This document shows positions 10,427 to 25,294 of a DNA stretch of 64,000 bases, piece after piece (position 1 is the stretch's first letter; every line of letters begins with the position of its first letter). The DNA comes from Circinella umbellata (taxonomy: Eukaryota > Mucoromycota > Mucoromycetes > Mucorales > Lichtheimiaceae): assembly GCA_025093555.1 (NCBI GenBank), contig JAIWNF010000021.1, forward strand, positions 496,001 through 560,000, in the 5' to 3' direction. A program made the translations under genes and the position numbers. The notes under the pieces are model-generated. The model saw only the letters and a list, made by a program, of their open reading frames with translations, was not told where the DNA came from and made no database searches.

Positions 10427-10636
10427 ATGGAAAACTATCTTACTACTACATTTATCACTCCACCTGAAAATGACGGTACACCTATAACGTTGACTATTCC
10501 AAGATTAGAATATCGTGATTGGATCAAAGATCAAGAAGCAATTTACAATTGTAAATTCTATAATAAGACTAAAAGTGATGGTGGACGTAGACTTAAGAAC
10601 GATGAATATCTTGAACATGGATATATACAAAGTTAA
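10427..10636 (+). pseudogene. Small ORF, possible N-terminal remnant of a transposable-element protein
   Basis: A 69-codon frame starts MENYLTTTFITPPENDG and includes a WIKDQEAIYNCKFYNKTK segment. The W...F spacing and basic, Tyr/Asn-rich composition faintly recall the N-terminal part of Mutator-like transposases in Mucorales, but no zinc ligands or catalytic domain follow. It stops at a TAA at 10634-10636 with no splice site that extends it. It could also be a chance frame in AT-rich DNA. Confidence 0.25.
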
Positions 10637-11925
10637 GAAAGTCATCTCGTGGAAACAGTAAATTGGTTCCTCGCGCGTGACCGTAACATTAAAAACACCG
10701 CTTGCCTGAGTTGTGAATGTATAGAAAAGTATGTATATTCAATGTAACAGTATGACAGTACGAATGGTAGCATTATATTCTACGTACTCTTGAACCTGCA
10801 TGTTCTTTGTATAGTAATACGTTCTTTTTTTTTAGATGACGTATAGTAATACTAAAACATATGCTTAAGAAAAAGTTCATTCTAATTAGCTTAATGTTTA
10901 GAAAGTTATACTATTTTTCTTATGTTTTCTGAAAGATAATAATTTACATAATAATAATTTGAAGTTTATTATCAAGAAAAAAAAAGCATTACGTTGATGT
11001 GGTGTAACAATGAATGAACAATGGTGTTCAATGTTGCCGATAATAAAAAGGAAAATAATTACGTTCCCAGTGACATGCGTATTTCTCATAAAAGAATTAT
11101 TTTTTCATGTTGTACCATGATCGGTAAGTACTGGCTTTTTAAAGAAGTCTAGGGAAATTTTCATTTTATAGCATAATAAATCCGACAATCCGTATCTTAC
11201 CAGCGTAATACAGATACATAAAGATCTAATAATCGAGCTAATTAAATAATGGCTACACGAGCACCATAATTATGGTTACTGAAACATGTACATATTGTAA
11301 ACATTATGTTTTTTTCCGAATACAAAACACGTTATGTAATCTGTGTGAATAAAAAGGACTGATATATGTTACAGATAAAAATTAAAAAAACAAAAGAAAC
11401 AATGTCTTACACAAGCATTGTATTGCTATGTATCTATACATACTTCAAAATTGTCTGTTTCACAAGTTATAAACTATCAATAATTTTGAAGCATGAGAAC
11501 AATTCATATTGCTATTTAATAAATAAAATCAAATGTCTTTTTTTTTTGTTGCTACCAGTTTCCCCACAAAATCATCTTTTATTTAATATCAGCTCACACA
11601 AATAGCTACAATTGAGAAAAAAAAAGTCAAAGATGCAACTTTTATTCTAACTATAGTTCAATAATATTGACTCTTGTGGGCAATTCAGATGCTTAATTTT
11701 TTTTTTCTAGTTTACTTTCTCTTTTTGTTTATTAAGGCTATATATCTCTATTTTTGACACCGCTAATAATAATCGCACTACATCAAAACCGTGTGATCAG
11801 CTACTCTAATGTTAATTATCATCATTCATCAACTTTCTTACTATATATCTAGAAGTTTTCAAGTATGTCGACATCGTTTTTAATGTAGTACAGACATCTG
11901 CACAAGACCTCCGCGAAAAAAACGA

Positions 11926-11933
11926 TATAAATA
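11926..11933 (+). promoter_or_regulatory. TATA box of the lipase gene
   Basis: TATAAATA sits 95 bp upstream of the lipase ATG at 12028, in a less AT-rich stretch (CCGCGAAAAAAACGATATAA). The spacing suits a fungal core promoter with a short leader. Confidence 0.45.
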
Positions 11934-12027
11934 GGGTGAATAGAAATGGCGCTTCAAATGTGAATCGTACATTTTTTTATATGCTGAAATCCCATTTCAT
12001 TCCTTCTCTCATTTTATTAAAAAAGCT

Positions 12028-13867
12028 ATGAAGAACTTGTACACTATTTTGGCTTTTTCGTTAGTCTTGGTTCAACTGGTTGCGGGTCATCCAGTGGTTG
12101 ACGTTTCAAAGAAGGAAGAGGTTGCCTATGATCCTGAAGCAGCAGCCAGGGAAATAAACGGCGAGTTACCATCTGGTATGGAACAACGTGATGGTTTGGC
12201 TGTGAATGCAACTGAGTATCCAAGTAGTGTTGCTGATGCGTTATCTCCATCAACCGCGAAGCAATCCGAATCAAAATCAAGTTCAGCAAAGTTGTCATCG
12301 GTTACTAGTAGCAGTGCAGATATTCGTCAAGCAACTACTTCAGAAATTGATGAACATACTTTTTACACAAAGTTATCCGCTGCTGCGTATTGTCGCGATG
12401 TGATCCCTGGAGGAGAGTTTACTTGCAAGCACTGTGATGGAAGTTTGACTCTTGTCAAGACATTTACTACTACAGGTACTGATACAAATGCAATGGTTTT
12501 GCGTGGTGATATGCAAAAGACTATCTATGTTGTTTTTCGAGGTAAGGTTTTTCTATACATACACATAATAGTCCAATTTAACAATAGAAAGAAGAGGTAT
12601 ACTACAAAATGTTACAAGAATCAATATACTCACAAAATTTATTACAATTCTCAATTGGTTTATTAGGTACAAGCTCGATTGAAAATTTCGTTGTTGTAAG
12701 TAACAGTTATTTTTTCTCAGAAAACTATAGAATCATATAACTAATCTGACCACCATTACTTGTATCATACATAAAAATAATAGGATGCTGTTTTTCTTCC
12801 CGTTGATTATCCCCTTGTTGAAGGAGCAAAAGTTCATAAGGGTATGTGCTACCTACTATTATTATACATATGTGCCATGTTTTACAAACAAATTTGTTAC
12901 AATGAGGCTTTCTATTTTAAGTAATATATCAGTGTTACTAATGATCAATAATTGCTATAATATTATACTAAATTAGGATTCCTTGACAGTTACAATGATA
13001 TTCGGGACAGTCTTGTAGAAACCATCGAAGAACAAGCTAACCAATACCCTGATTACAAATTTGGTCTTACAGGGTAATGTATATACATACTTTATTCTGA
13101 ATTTATACAGAGAAGTACACATTATTGTGGTTCATACTATATCACATCGTATTTTCTTTTTCTTTTTTCACTAATCAACTACACAATAATAGACATTCAC
13201 TTGGCGGGGCCCAAGTGGTATTAAATGCTCTTGATCTTTTTAATTTGAATTCAGCACGTTACGGACCAGACAAGTTGGAAATATTTACACAAGGTATTAA
13301 TTTATAGCCTGTTTTTATTCTTATCAAAAGATTAAGTGTGACGAAAAAAGTATATAGTAACATAGCTATCTTTTTCTAGGTGAACCTCGCGTTGGCAATG
13401 AAAAATTTGCAGAATACCTCTTAAACACCCAAATTTCTCACGAGCGTCTTGTTCACGAACGTGATAGTAAGTAGCATTGAGTATAGATTTATACTTTGTA
13501 CTGTTCACAGAAATAATAATATTAAACTCAAATGATCTGTCTTTCTTTTATGCAATATAATAGTTGTTCCTCATCTCCCACCAAGTATGATTGGTTTTTC
13601 ACACTCTGGCACCGAGTTTTGGAACAACAAAGATGGCATTCGTAAGTTGTCTTTAAAAATAATTTCAGTAAATAATTTATTTTTTTGCTAAACTATTATT
13701 CCCGGCTCTTTTTTTTTTTTGGCACCATATCAACAACGACCTTGGGTTATGTAGAAGTATGTGCTACTGGTATGGAAACAGAAGACTGTTCAAATTCGAT
13801 TGTACCATTTACAAGTATTGTGGATCATCTTACATATCTTGATGTGAATGTTGGACTTTGTTTATAA
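12028..13867 (+). CDS. Secreted triacylglycerol lipase, Rhizomucor miehei type (class 3)
   Basis: Eight exons: 12028-12541, 12667-12695, 12784-12841, 12977-13073, 13193-13293, 13380-13466, 13564-13641 and 13755-13867. They give 358 residues, close to the 363-residue R. miehei prepro-lipase. It hydrolyses triacylglycerols outside the cell. The first ~20 residues (MKNLYTILAFSLVLVQLVAG) are a signal peptide. A Ser/Thr-rich propeptide follows, and the mature enzyme begins near the EIDEHTFYTKLSAAAYC block. The catalytic triad is readable: Ser235 in GHSLGG (residues 233-238), Asp295 in ERDIVPHLPP, and His346 in DHLTYLD. The spacings match the family (144/203/257 in the mature R. miehei enzyme). Cysteines in AAYC, KHC, VCATG, EDC and GLC fit the family's disulfides. 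Exon 2 is only 29 nt. The exon 8 acceptor (TAG at 13752-13754) was chosen because it keeps frame into QVCATGME. Confidence 0.93.
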
Positions 13868-15683
13868 ATCATACGTTGATCAGGATCAACGAAACAAAAA
13901 AGCCTTGCTTAATATCACTATCACTTACTTATTTTTCCAGTATTTATTTTTCCAGTATAAAATAGTCAATTCCTTATAATGAAGAAAAAACAGTAGTAGT
14001 TTACAATTAGTATTTAATAATGAAATATCATATCTTTATATATCTTATCCTTTCCCTTTACCTTTATGTATACAATATTCAATATATTATGTATAGTATT
14101 ATTTGTAATAGTAGTACGTAATAAATATACAATAATAAATTCTACAACTTTTAAATTACTGTAGGAAGCCCATTTTCATGTTAAAACTTGAACTTTTTTA
14201 CTAGTTTAGATATTCTAATATTTTTTTTTCTTTGACTACGGGTTGTATCTGTTCCACGTTATTGCATTATAAAAAGTTGTATTGTCTTTATTATGTGTTA
14301 ATCTAGTTAACTCAAGCTTGAAGAAGTTGGTGTCTAAAACGTTAAATATATTGTATGCTCTGGAGTTACCTCTCAATACGTTCTACGTTTTACTTATTCT
14401 ACGGTTCCTGTACATTTTTTTTATTTGTATTATTAAGAAGACATTTTATATATTTTGCAACAAGCTCGCAGGCTGTTTTACCTTATTAATGGTAAAAATA
14501 ACTTAGTTTGAATCACAAAAAATTATTGCTACTACTCCTGTCGCTACCCTAGAATTTGTATAATAAGACATATTCGCTTGCAAATATTAATACTCTGAAG
14601 TAATTACGTACATATACGTAATTTACTGTAACATATTATATAGAAGGGTAAAAATCACCTTGACAACGCTGTTAAAAAACACAAACAAAACCTCAATCTA
14701 TTTGACCATAAAGTATCATATGGATATACAACATTAATTCGTAGCAGCACTATAATAAGTTGGCTATAGCTTCAAAAAGCATACAATATATCTACATGTA
14801 AATCTATTACACTAACGAAAAAAAAAATATTGACGTATTATTTTACAAAAGATTGATATCGAAAACCAAACGATACAAATTTCTGCTTATCCTCTTTCTT
14901 GTAAGTTTTACTGAAGGTTGGAAACCCAAACAAGGTTATACTATCCAACTCCTCGGACCATCTCTAATGCCTATCATTACTTTCAACACCCGGCGCACTC
15001 CGCCAACGTACAATAAAATTTGCATTATTGTATTAATAAATATTCTATATAATAGATAAGAAAAAAAAACTATTATCCATATGTTGCTTTAATATTTGCC
15101 TTCTAATTATATTGGTATAACTTATCTCAGCAGACAGCAACAGGGTGAAAAAAAAACACTTGTATTTATTCTTACAATTTATTATCCAATAAGAAGTATG
15201 AAGTATAACATTTATAAAAATGATACGTAGTAACAAAAGAAAGCATCTATACTCAATCTAGTTTGTGACTTATGGTTAGCCTTTGCTAAATTGACCAGAC
15301 CATTAATGTTTTAGCTAAGTGATACGTTATGTCATATATATATTTTTTTTCACATTCTCACGTGGAATTATAATTCACTCATTGCTCGAAAAAAGAAAAT
15401 AGATTATATTTATGAGAATAGAGTGATATAATAAGTTACATTGAGATATATTTTAAAAATAGAGGCTGAGCCGATTGTAAAAAAAAATATACATGTCTAT
15501 GCTTGAAGGGACATGCAAACAGCATTCATCTTTTCGAACAACCCCGACATATTAATACCCCCTCCTCCCCGCATTTTATAAAATAGTGCCTGAACTTTTA
15601 TCTTCTATTTTCTTTAGTTCTTTTGTTTCCTCTTTGTGTTTGTATTTTCTTTTTTTTTAAAAAAAAAAGATATATATCTCGTC
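13868..15683. other. Intergenic, AT-rich, no gene seen
   Basis: 1.8 kb between the lipase and the adenylate-kinase-like gene. A 60-codon frame near 14860-15059 lacks a normal start and family resemblance. Pyrimidine-rich DNA with long T runs lies just before 15684, as in many promoters of this window. Confidence 0.5.
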
Positions 15684-18020
15684 ATGACCACCGTTGCTAG
15701 ACCATTTTATATTGCATTTCGTTACTCAAATATTTTACGAACTAGATTGATTCCTCCGCAATCGCAACACGTGTCTCGACTTGTTCGTTCTTATACCAAT
15801 CCATCTTCTCCGCGATACTTAGCACCTCAGCAATCGAGTAAGGAAACAATAGAGAAGCTATTTTTTTTTTAATTTTATGAATTGACACAATTGTTATGTA
15901 TATAAAACCCTTCTTGGTTACAAAAAAAAAACCAATAATACTGTAAAAGCTGCTACAGCCAGCGCTGCTACTGCTACTTCTAGAGTAAATAGTAGTGTTT
16001 CTGCTAACGATGATACTCAGGAGAAAAGGTGACGCACACAAGAGTGTTTTATTTTTTAATATTATTCGGTGGTTGGTGGCTCTTAAAATTCTATATATAT
16101 AACAAAAACGGATGAATGGAATAGAAAAAAAAAAGAACCAGTCTATCAAACTGATATATATACACATTATTTATTTAGGGCTGGTGAAATTAAAGATGCT
16201 AAATTGATATTTAATCAAGCATGGAAAAATATTGAAGATCATTATGGACGAGAAAATATTCATTTACCTCGAGAATTTATTTTTTTGATGGGTGCGCCCG
16301 GGTAAGTTCCCACACAACTTGTATATACAAATTTTCTTTCTGTGACATGAAATACAGATACTTTTATGGTAATTAACTTTTTGTATTATTTTTCTGTATT
16401 AATTTTCTATCTAACTATCATGATAATAGATCCGGTAAAGGAACACATACTCCTTCTATATTACGTGCTCGAGGTATCACTAATCCACCTATCTCAGTAT
16501 CACAATTATTGCAAACACCTGAATGTAAAGAACTTATCAATCAGGGTCAAATGATATCTGATCGATATGTCATTGAGTTGGTGTTACATGCCATGTTGGA
16601 TTGTGATCCTACTGTTGGTGTTCTGGTTGATGGATTTCCTCGGACTGATATTCAAGTCGAGGCATTAAAAATGCTACATGAAAAGATGGCCGAGTTACGA
16701 AGAGAGTATTATCATACTGATCGTCGTGATCAATTTCCGTAAGTTGTTATTTTTTATTATTTTTTATTAAAATGAAAATAATTTGTAAATACATAAAATT
16801 TGACTGATTAAAATGAACGAATATATAGACGACCTGTATTCCGTATATGTGTATTATATGTTGATGAAGATATCTCAGTTCAAAGGCAATTGGCACGTGG
16901 AAAAATGATCCGTGAACATAATTTGGAAGTAAAAAAAACAGGTCAAGGTGTATTTTGGGAGGAACGAGTTACGGATAATGATGAATCGGTAAAGTATAAT
17001 TTATAATATATATTGTTTTTATTATTGAATGAGTATAAGGGACTAAATCAAAGGGGGTGAATGGTTTATCATATATATATATATATAGGTAATTCGCAAC
17101 AGATATGCTATCTTCAAGGCACACTATGGATCATTGTTAAAATTATCTAAAATGTTTCCCTTTCGTGAGTATATAACAGCTACTGTATTTTCACATATAA
17201 ACATATTTAACGTTACTATTATGTCTGAACGGAACATATACTAATCCAATTTATTTCCAAATAAAAAAAGATTTGATTAATGCTACTGGCTCGATAATGG
17301 AAGTGATGGAGATTATTCTTCGAGAATTCGAATATCAATCTTCATTGGAATTAGAATCTGATACATATGATGCTATTTCACATATTCCATTAGCAACATC
17401 CATTGGTGTTCATGCTCGTCAGGTATAAAACTGATGCTTCATTAAAAAGAATAAGAAAACCCCGACAAAGTGTTAATATTTCTATATATAGGAACTGATC
17501 AGCCGCTTAGAGCACTACCAAGATTATGAACCTATTTTATTGCACCATGCTATACAATTTATAGATGACCATATCATTCCCCAAGTGACTAGACATTCGA
17601 TCAGTGGCCATGCTAGGATTCGCACGTGGGTATTTTTTTTTTCTTCTACTTGTTATTTATGCAAGTATATTGGTTCTATATATTATTTGTGGATTTTTGT
17701 TGAATTTTGTTTATATATTTATATTATAGAGAGGACCCGATGCTTGGTGATAGTCACTTTGTCGATATTGTGATGGATGTTCTTTCTGAAAGGGGTTATC
17801 ACGTGTCGTTCGATGAGCGGACACATCATGAGCCTGTCCGGGTTGATCTAACAACCGGTAAAATTGAGTTACAGACGTAAGTTGTAAACTAGGGAAAGAA
17901 TGAGATCTCTTTTGAATAATATTCTAACTACATGATATCTATATTAGACAACATACTTATATGTTAAGCATCCATTTTCCAAAACATTACATTAGAGCAC
18001 TAGAACAAAAGTTCCATTAA
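15684..18020 (+). CDS. Adenylate-kinase-like P-loop protein with a long C-terminal extension, probably mitochondrial
   Basis: Ten exons: 15684-15837, 15959-16028, 16179-16301, 16430-16738, 16829-16988, 17089-17164, 17271-17422, 17492-17625, 17730-17876 and 17948-18020. They give 465 residues, about twice a normal adenylate kinase. Exon 2 could start a few bases earlier at an alternative in-frame acceptor. The N-terminus (MTTVARPFYIAFRYSN) is basic and hydroxylated like a mitochondrial presequence, followed by a Ser/Thr/Ala-rich linker. The kinase domain has Walker A GAPGSGKGT (113-121), an NMP-binding-like helix (SQLLQTPECKELINQGQMI), the DGFPRT motif and a lid region LARGKMIREHNLE with altered arginine spacing. 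After about residue 290 come ~170 residues (from HLINATGS) that I do not recognise. Expected reaction is ATP + AMP to 2 ADP or a related nucleotide transfer, but the unusual lid and tail make substrate uncertain. Confidence 0.8.
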
Positions 18021-19446
18021 TTGCTGTTGTGATTTAACACTACTTTGTAAAACAAATAAAAAATAAAAGAAGAGCTACTTTATCTCCACAACAAAAGATA
18101 AAACAAAAATGTCATATGAAAATATACCAGTCTGCTCGTGTTACTAGATCAACAGATCAGGATATCATACACGACTTTATCCATTTTATTTTATTTTTCA
18201 GCATTATTATTTTTACAAAGAACAAATCGATATTATATTAATATGATAAATAAAATAATTTCAACGGATGAATTGAGTTCCTCTTACCATATTGTATTAT
18301 TGCTGGAAAAAAAAACTTCTTTTTTTGTAAACTTGGAATACTAACTTCTTTTTTGGATCGACAAATAAAAAAAAATGTCACGCAGATCCCTCTATATGGA
18401 ATATATTTTGAGTTTTGCTATATAGGAGTTTAGATCGGAAAGGTGATATCATTGTAGCGTGACCCTCACAGAGGATGGGGTGAAATTCAGTCACGACTAA
18501 CCCTTATTTTCGACATCCATCAAATTTAAAGAAAGTTAAGCAAGAGTAATAACGAATAGCCAACTCATTTGATAAACAGTTTATCTAGTTCTCCCTTTAT
18601 GAGATCCCCTTCCCCTGCGATAGAAAGAGTAAAATGTGTTAAAGCATGAAATATGAAATATTTAAAATCCGCAGAAGTTAATATAAAAAAAAAAAAAAAT
18701 AATTCACGCAACTTATGTCCGCACACAAACTACCGGTATTCAACACCGAAGTTTCTTCTCCCCCGTCAAAAAAAGTATTAGCATAATAATAAGACCTTTT
18801 GTCTGTGCGTTTTATCATGGAAGGGAATAAAGAAATTATTGATATTATAATTGTCTATTTTTAGGGGTGAGAGAGAAAGAACGAGAAACAATGATTAGTA
18901 ATTTAATTGAATGTGCCTATTATACCTTTGTTTCTTGTATATATCATACATAGATAAACCACGTCAGCGACCTATCATGGCACAGTGGGCCCCGAAAAAA
19001 AGAGGGGGCTTGTGATATATACTCTATGATTGCCATGACGAATTAGTAAAGCATTCATTCATTCTTTTATATTATTTGAAAATAAAGGTGATAAAAGATA
19101 TTGTTGATGAGAGTAATAACACCCTGTTCGTATAAATATTAGAAAGGCATTAAGAGTCAAGTCAGCATAAGAAGTCATAGAATGTCATTGTTTACGGGAT
19201 CAATAGGGAATTTGTAGAAAAATTAAACATATGTGTCTTATTGTTTCTCTCTTTCAAATATCAAAAGAAGGTTTTATTCAAGGGTAAAAAAAAATAATAA
19301 TGGGGAATTATAAGTACCATGAAAAATTACCATTAAAAAGAAAAACCCGCAAGGTCGATTAAACCGGCCTTTCAATCATCTTTCTTTTTCCTTCTCTTTT
19401 TCTTTTTCAACTCTTTTATTTTCGACTTATTTTTCATCATTTTGTC
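18021..19446. other. Intergenic, no gene seen
   Basis: 1.4 kb upstream of the OSBP gene. It has long A runs and a strongly pyrimidine-rich stretch (about 19378-19437) directly before the OSBP start. Confidence 0.5.
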
Positions 19447-21279
19447 ATGGGAATTTTCTCGAATAGCCGTACCAATTCTTCAGAGTCATTCGACAAGTCT
19501 CCAAGTGTGAATGATGTTGACTCCATGTCAGTAAAGAACGCCGAACCCGGTACTGGAGGTCAATTTAAAGAATTTATTAAACAGGTCATTAGTTTTACTG
19601 GAGATCTTTCTTCATTAACTTGTCCAGCATTTTTCTTGAATGGATTATCTTTACTTGAATATGGGTAAGTTCTTTTTTCTCAACTGTCTTACTTGTTACT
19701 ATTCTTTAAGTGGTATCTACACCGTATTTTGTTTGTTATTGTTGCATAATCAAATGCGCGGCGCACGGGTGAGCTTCACGCGGGATGATTTTAATTATTA
19801 ATGTTTTTGTTTGTTTTGATTTATTTGTATTTTTTTATAGTACTTATTGGGGTGATCATCCTTCATGGTAAAGTATACTATTGAAATGTGGTGATATAGA
19901 GAAAAAGAAAAGAACAATGATATTGTCCCTTTTTTGGATATTGTTGTACAATAAGGAAAAGTAAGAAACATTAGAAACTGATACTTATTTCGTAAAAAAT
20001 ATATATTTTATTCAGCTTCACTGCAATTAGCTCGGCTACTGACCCATCAGGTAAATATTAATGATAATAATACTATTATTATTTTTATTGTTAGTCAAAT
20101 GTATTATATTTCATATAAAATTAAATGAAAAATGTGATTATTATAGAACGTATGTTGGCTGTGTCACGTTGGTTCATGTCGACTCTTTGGGGTAGTTATG
20201 CATCACGATGTACAGGTGGTAAAACTGAAAAGAAACCTTATAATCCAATTCTTGGTGAACAATTCCATTGTAAACTTGGTGATGTTGAATGTATTTGTGA
20301 ACAAGGTAAGTAATAAGAAAACGAGGAATTATCCCTATCAAATTTTAATTATTTTATGAACCTTTTTTTTTTCATACTCAATTTATTATAGTGTGTCACC
20401 ATCCACCAATTTCTGCATTTTATCTTCAACATGAAAAGACTGGTGTTTCTTTGAATGGTCATAGTAAGTATAAGAATAATTTATATAATGAAATTTATTG
20501 TTTATTTGTTCCTTGTTTTTTTTTATCTTTTACTAAACAAACGATTTCATCATGTTTTTTGTATAGGTGGTCAAAAGGCTCGTTTCAAGGGTACAAGCAT
20601 CAAGACTGAACAAGTGGGTCGTGCTGTATTGTATGTAAAGGAATGGGATGAACAATATATGATTGATTTCCCTGATTTAATGATTCGTGGTTTCTTGACT
20701 GGTGCAGCTTATCTTGAATTAGCTGGTGTATGTACTATTGCTTGTTCATCCAAGAAGACGAACACTCGTATTGAATTTGTACCCAAGCCTTGGTTCGGTG
20801 GTGAACATAACCATATTAAGGGATCAATTACTTGTGAAGGTGAAGAAGTTTATACTTTATCGGGACGATGGAGCCATAAGTCATATTACACCAAGAAGGA
20901 TAGTGAGGGTAAACAATTGCTTTTCGACGCTGAAGCTGAACCGATGGCCGAACGCAAAACTGCACCTCTTGAAGAACAACAACCTATCGAATCTCATCGT
21001 TTGTGGGGTCCTGTTACTGAAGCTCTTCAAACCAAAAATTATGCTGTTGCTAATGCTGAAAAGACAAAAATTGAAGATTGGCAACGTGGTGTTCGTAAAG
21101 AACGAGCAGAAAAACATGAAGTTTTCGTACCTAAATTATTCAAGTTTGTTAAGGATAGTTCTGCCAATGACGAATATACTTCAAGAAATGTTGCCATGTT
21201 ACAAGATATGAAGCGAAAGAATTTATTGGATGAAGGGGCTTGGACTTATGTTGATTCACTTCACGAACGTAAAAGCTAA
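19447..21279 (+). CDS. Oxysterol-binding protein, short Kes1/Osh4-like class
   Basis: Six exons: 19447-19664, 19841-19867, 20016-20050, 20147-20305, 20392-20463 and 20567-21279, giving 407 residues. The length fits the short OSBP proteins that consist of the lipid-binding domain alone (yeast Osh4 is 434). These proteins exchange sterol and phosphoinositide between membranes. The family signature is EQVCHHPPIS (about 145-154; the usual form is EQVSHHPPIS, so Ser is replaced by Cys). Other supports are NPILGEQF, KPWFGGEHNHIKG and a C-terminal block with KRKNLLDEGAW. No PH or ankyrin domain is encoded upstream. Exons 2 and 3 are only 27 and 35 nt. It is convergent with glycerol kinase, with 370 bp between their stops. 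Confidence 0.92.
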
Positions 21280-21649
21280 ATCATATTAAAGTAATAATTA
21301 TAGTAATAATAATGGACACAGCGACACCATCAATAATCCCAAAAAAAAAAATACTTCAGCCTCTTTTCTCTTTTTCTTATTATACATACCTTTTTTTTTT
21401 CCTTTTTTTTTTACTGTAAAACTTTGTATCATCCTCTCTTATTACATCCACTTCACAATTATCAACATTTATATTATATTTTTTTTCTACACGTACAACA
21501 AACAAACACACTTACACACACTATTAACATCTAACCCTCTCTTTAATCTAATATCGTTTGTTTGAATGGGTTTTCTCCTTTCTTTTCCTTCTTTTTTTTT
21601 CTTTATTAGAGCTTTTAATTTCATTATTATAAACAAAGAAATACGTTTA
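21280..21649. terminator. Shared 3' region between convergent OSBP and glycerol kinase genes
   Basis: 370 bp between two convergent stop codons, strongly T-rich on the plus strand (runs at 21391-21412 and 21591-21600). Both transcripts must end here, so overlapping antisense 3' ends are likely. No distinct polyadenylation signal can be singled out in the AT background. Confidence 0.35.
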
Positions 21650-23850
<2,201 letters not shown>

Positions 23851-24740
23851 GCTGTGTATATATATATATATATATATAATTATATTAAATGTGGAGTAGA
23901 ATAAAACAAAAAAAACAAAAAGAAAAGAAAGGAAAATATCCGAAACTGTCTCAAAGGATAAAACAGCTATTTGAGATAAACCCCAGAACTCTTTTTTTAA
24001 TTCATTCTTACATCATAAAGAAGCTTATTATTTTATGCACAAATCACATTGAGTTGGTGTAACGATACTTTAGTACTTGTTTAAATACGTAAAGGTACAT
24101 TTGAGTAAAGATAACCTTAAATATTGCGCAGAATATTGTGCCAATCCATTGAGGTCAAATTAATTCGCAAAATAAAAGCTAAACAACGGTTATGTTTTAT
24201 AATACCCACTTCATAGTGTAATTTACTGACAATAGACAACAATCCAAAAGCCTTCTAAGAATTGGAAATTTTCGACGTGAATATATATGTATATTATTTA
24301 TATGAACGATATTGCGTAGTATTCGCCGAATGCAGAGTGTATAACATCAGTACTATGTAGGGTTCATAGATCATCTTCGCTAATAAAGGGGACGCTTCGA
24401 TTATATGTGAGAATAAAAAAAAACACTATACTTACCATTTCTCTGTTTAATAAGCTATTTTAGAACGGTATTTCGAGTCCATTGGAAGATCGTCGTAAGA
24501 GAGGAATGTAAACTTATTTTTATGAGAAATTCTCATTGATGAATAATACGTACACTTTATAAATCGATACTTATCAGTGGATAACAATATGTATTTATAT
24601 ATTATTCAAACGCACTATACTTGTATAAACAACTAATATATTTGCCCTGTATGAATAAGCAAGGACACCGAAGATAGTAAAAAAATTAAACTTTTGGAAG
24701 ACCCTTCCAGTCTCCGGTACAGCGATACAAAGCAGTAAAA
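23851..24740. other. Intergenic, glycerol kinase promoter side
   Basis: 890 bp upstream of glycerol kinase and of the small gene at 24741. It begins with a TA-repeat (23855-23878). I see no coding region. Confidence 0.5.
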
Positions 24741-25153
24741 ATGGATATTGCGAGAATGTTAATTGGTGTCAGAACTAACTTGAGTTTGCGGATGATGATT
24801 TATAAGTGAGTAAATGCTCCGTTTCATTCTGGCTTTTTTTTTTCTATCTCCCTTATATACATTATTTACTCAAGTCATCCACCTTTTACGTTTTATATGT
24901 ATAACGGTTTGTATTTCCATTCGCTCATTAAGCTCATATTAAGATACTATACGTACCTAGAATTACAAAGTACTTAATCTATAAATATTATGATCCAACA
25001 GAAAGTGATCCACTATTTCGTTCTTGGTTGTTGTGCTTAACAGTATCCTCTTTTGCTCAGCTAAACAATAAGCTCGCGCGTACTCTCACTATCATTTTAA
25101 AGCTTGGTAATGTGGCTGTAATCACATCCCAGAATAGTATCTGCAGGAAATAA
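24741..25153 (+). CDS. Possible small spliced gene, 85 residues, unknown function
   Basis: ATG at 24741 (MDIARMLIGVRTNLSLRMMI), exon 1 to 24805, a GTGAGT donor, a CCTAG acceptor at 24956-24960, and exon 2 24961-25153 with a TAA stop. Frame is kept across the 155-bp intron and the splice sites are good. The product is basic, with two fairly hydrophobic stretches (FRSWLLCLTVSSFAQL and TLTIILKLGNVAVI), so it could be a small membrane or mitochondrial protein. I recognise no family. It lies 141 bp upstream of the orotate phosphoribosyltransferase start in the same direction, which leaves that gene a very short promoter if both are real. It may instead be a chance frame or a transcribed leader. 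Confidence 0.35.
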
Positions 25154-25239
25154 AAATAATAAAAAAAAAAGAGATCTAAATACAGATCCAGTGGCTGCTC
25201 TTAAAACAAGCGACAACATTTTTTTATACCCTCTTCTCT

Positions 25240-25242
<3 letters not shown>

Positions 25243-25270
<28 letters not shown>
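25243..25270 (+). promoter_or_regulatory. T28 pyrimidine tract in the OPRT promoter
   Basis: A CT-rich stretch ends in 28 consecutive T, 24 bp before the orotate phosphoribosyltransferase ATG. Long poly(dA:dT) tracts exclude nucleosomes and support constitutive transcription in fungi; that role here is inferred. Confidence 0.4.
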
Positions 25271-25294
25271 GTCCACATTTTATACCTTAAAAAA

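Larger units (their letters stand above)
9426..12027. other. Intergenic, AT-rich; one short ORF remnant
   Basis: 2.6 kb with no convincing gene except the small open frame at 10427-10636. The last 110 bp form the lipase promoter. Confidence 0.5.

Noticed and set aside
14853..15059. 68-codon frame downstream of the lipase
   Set aside because: Starts at a non-ATG codon, has no splice partner and no recognisable domain.
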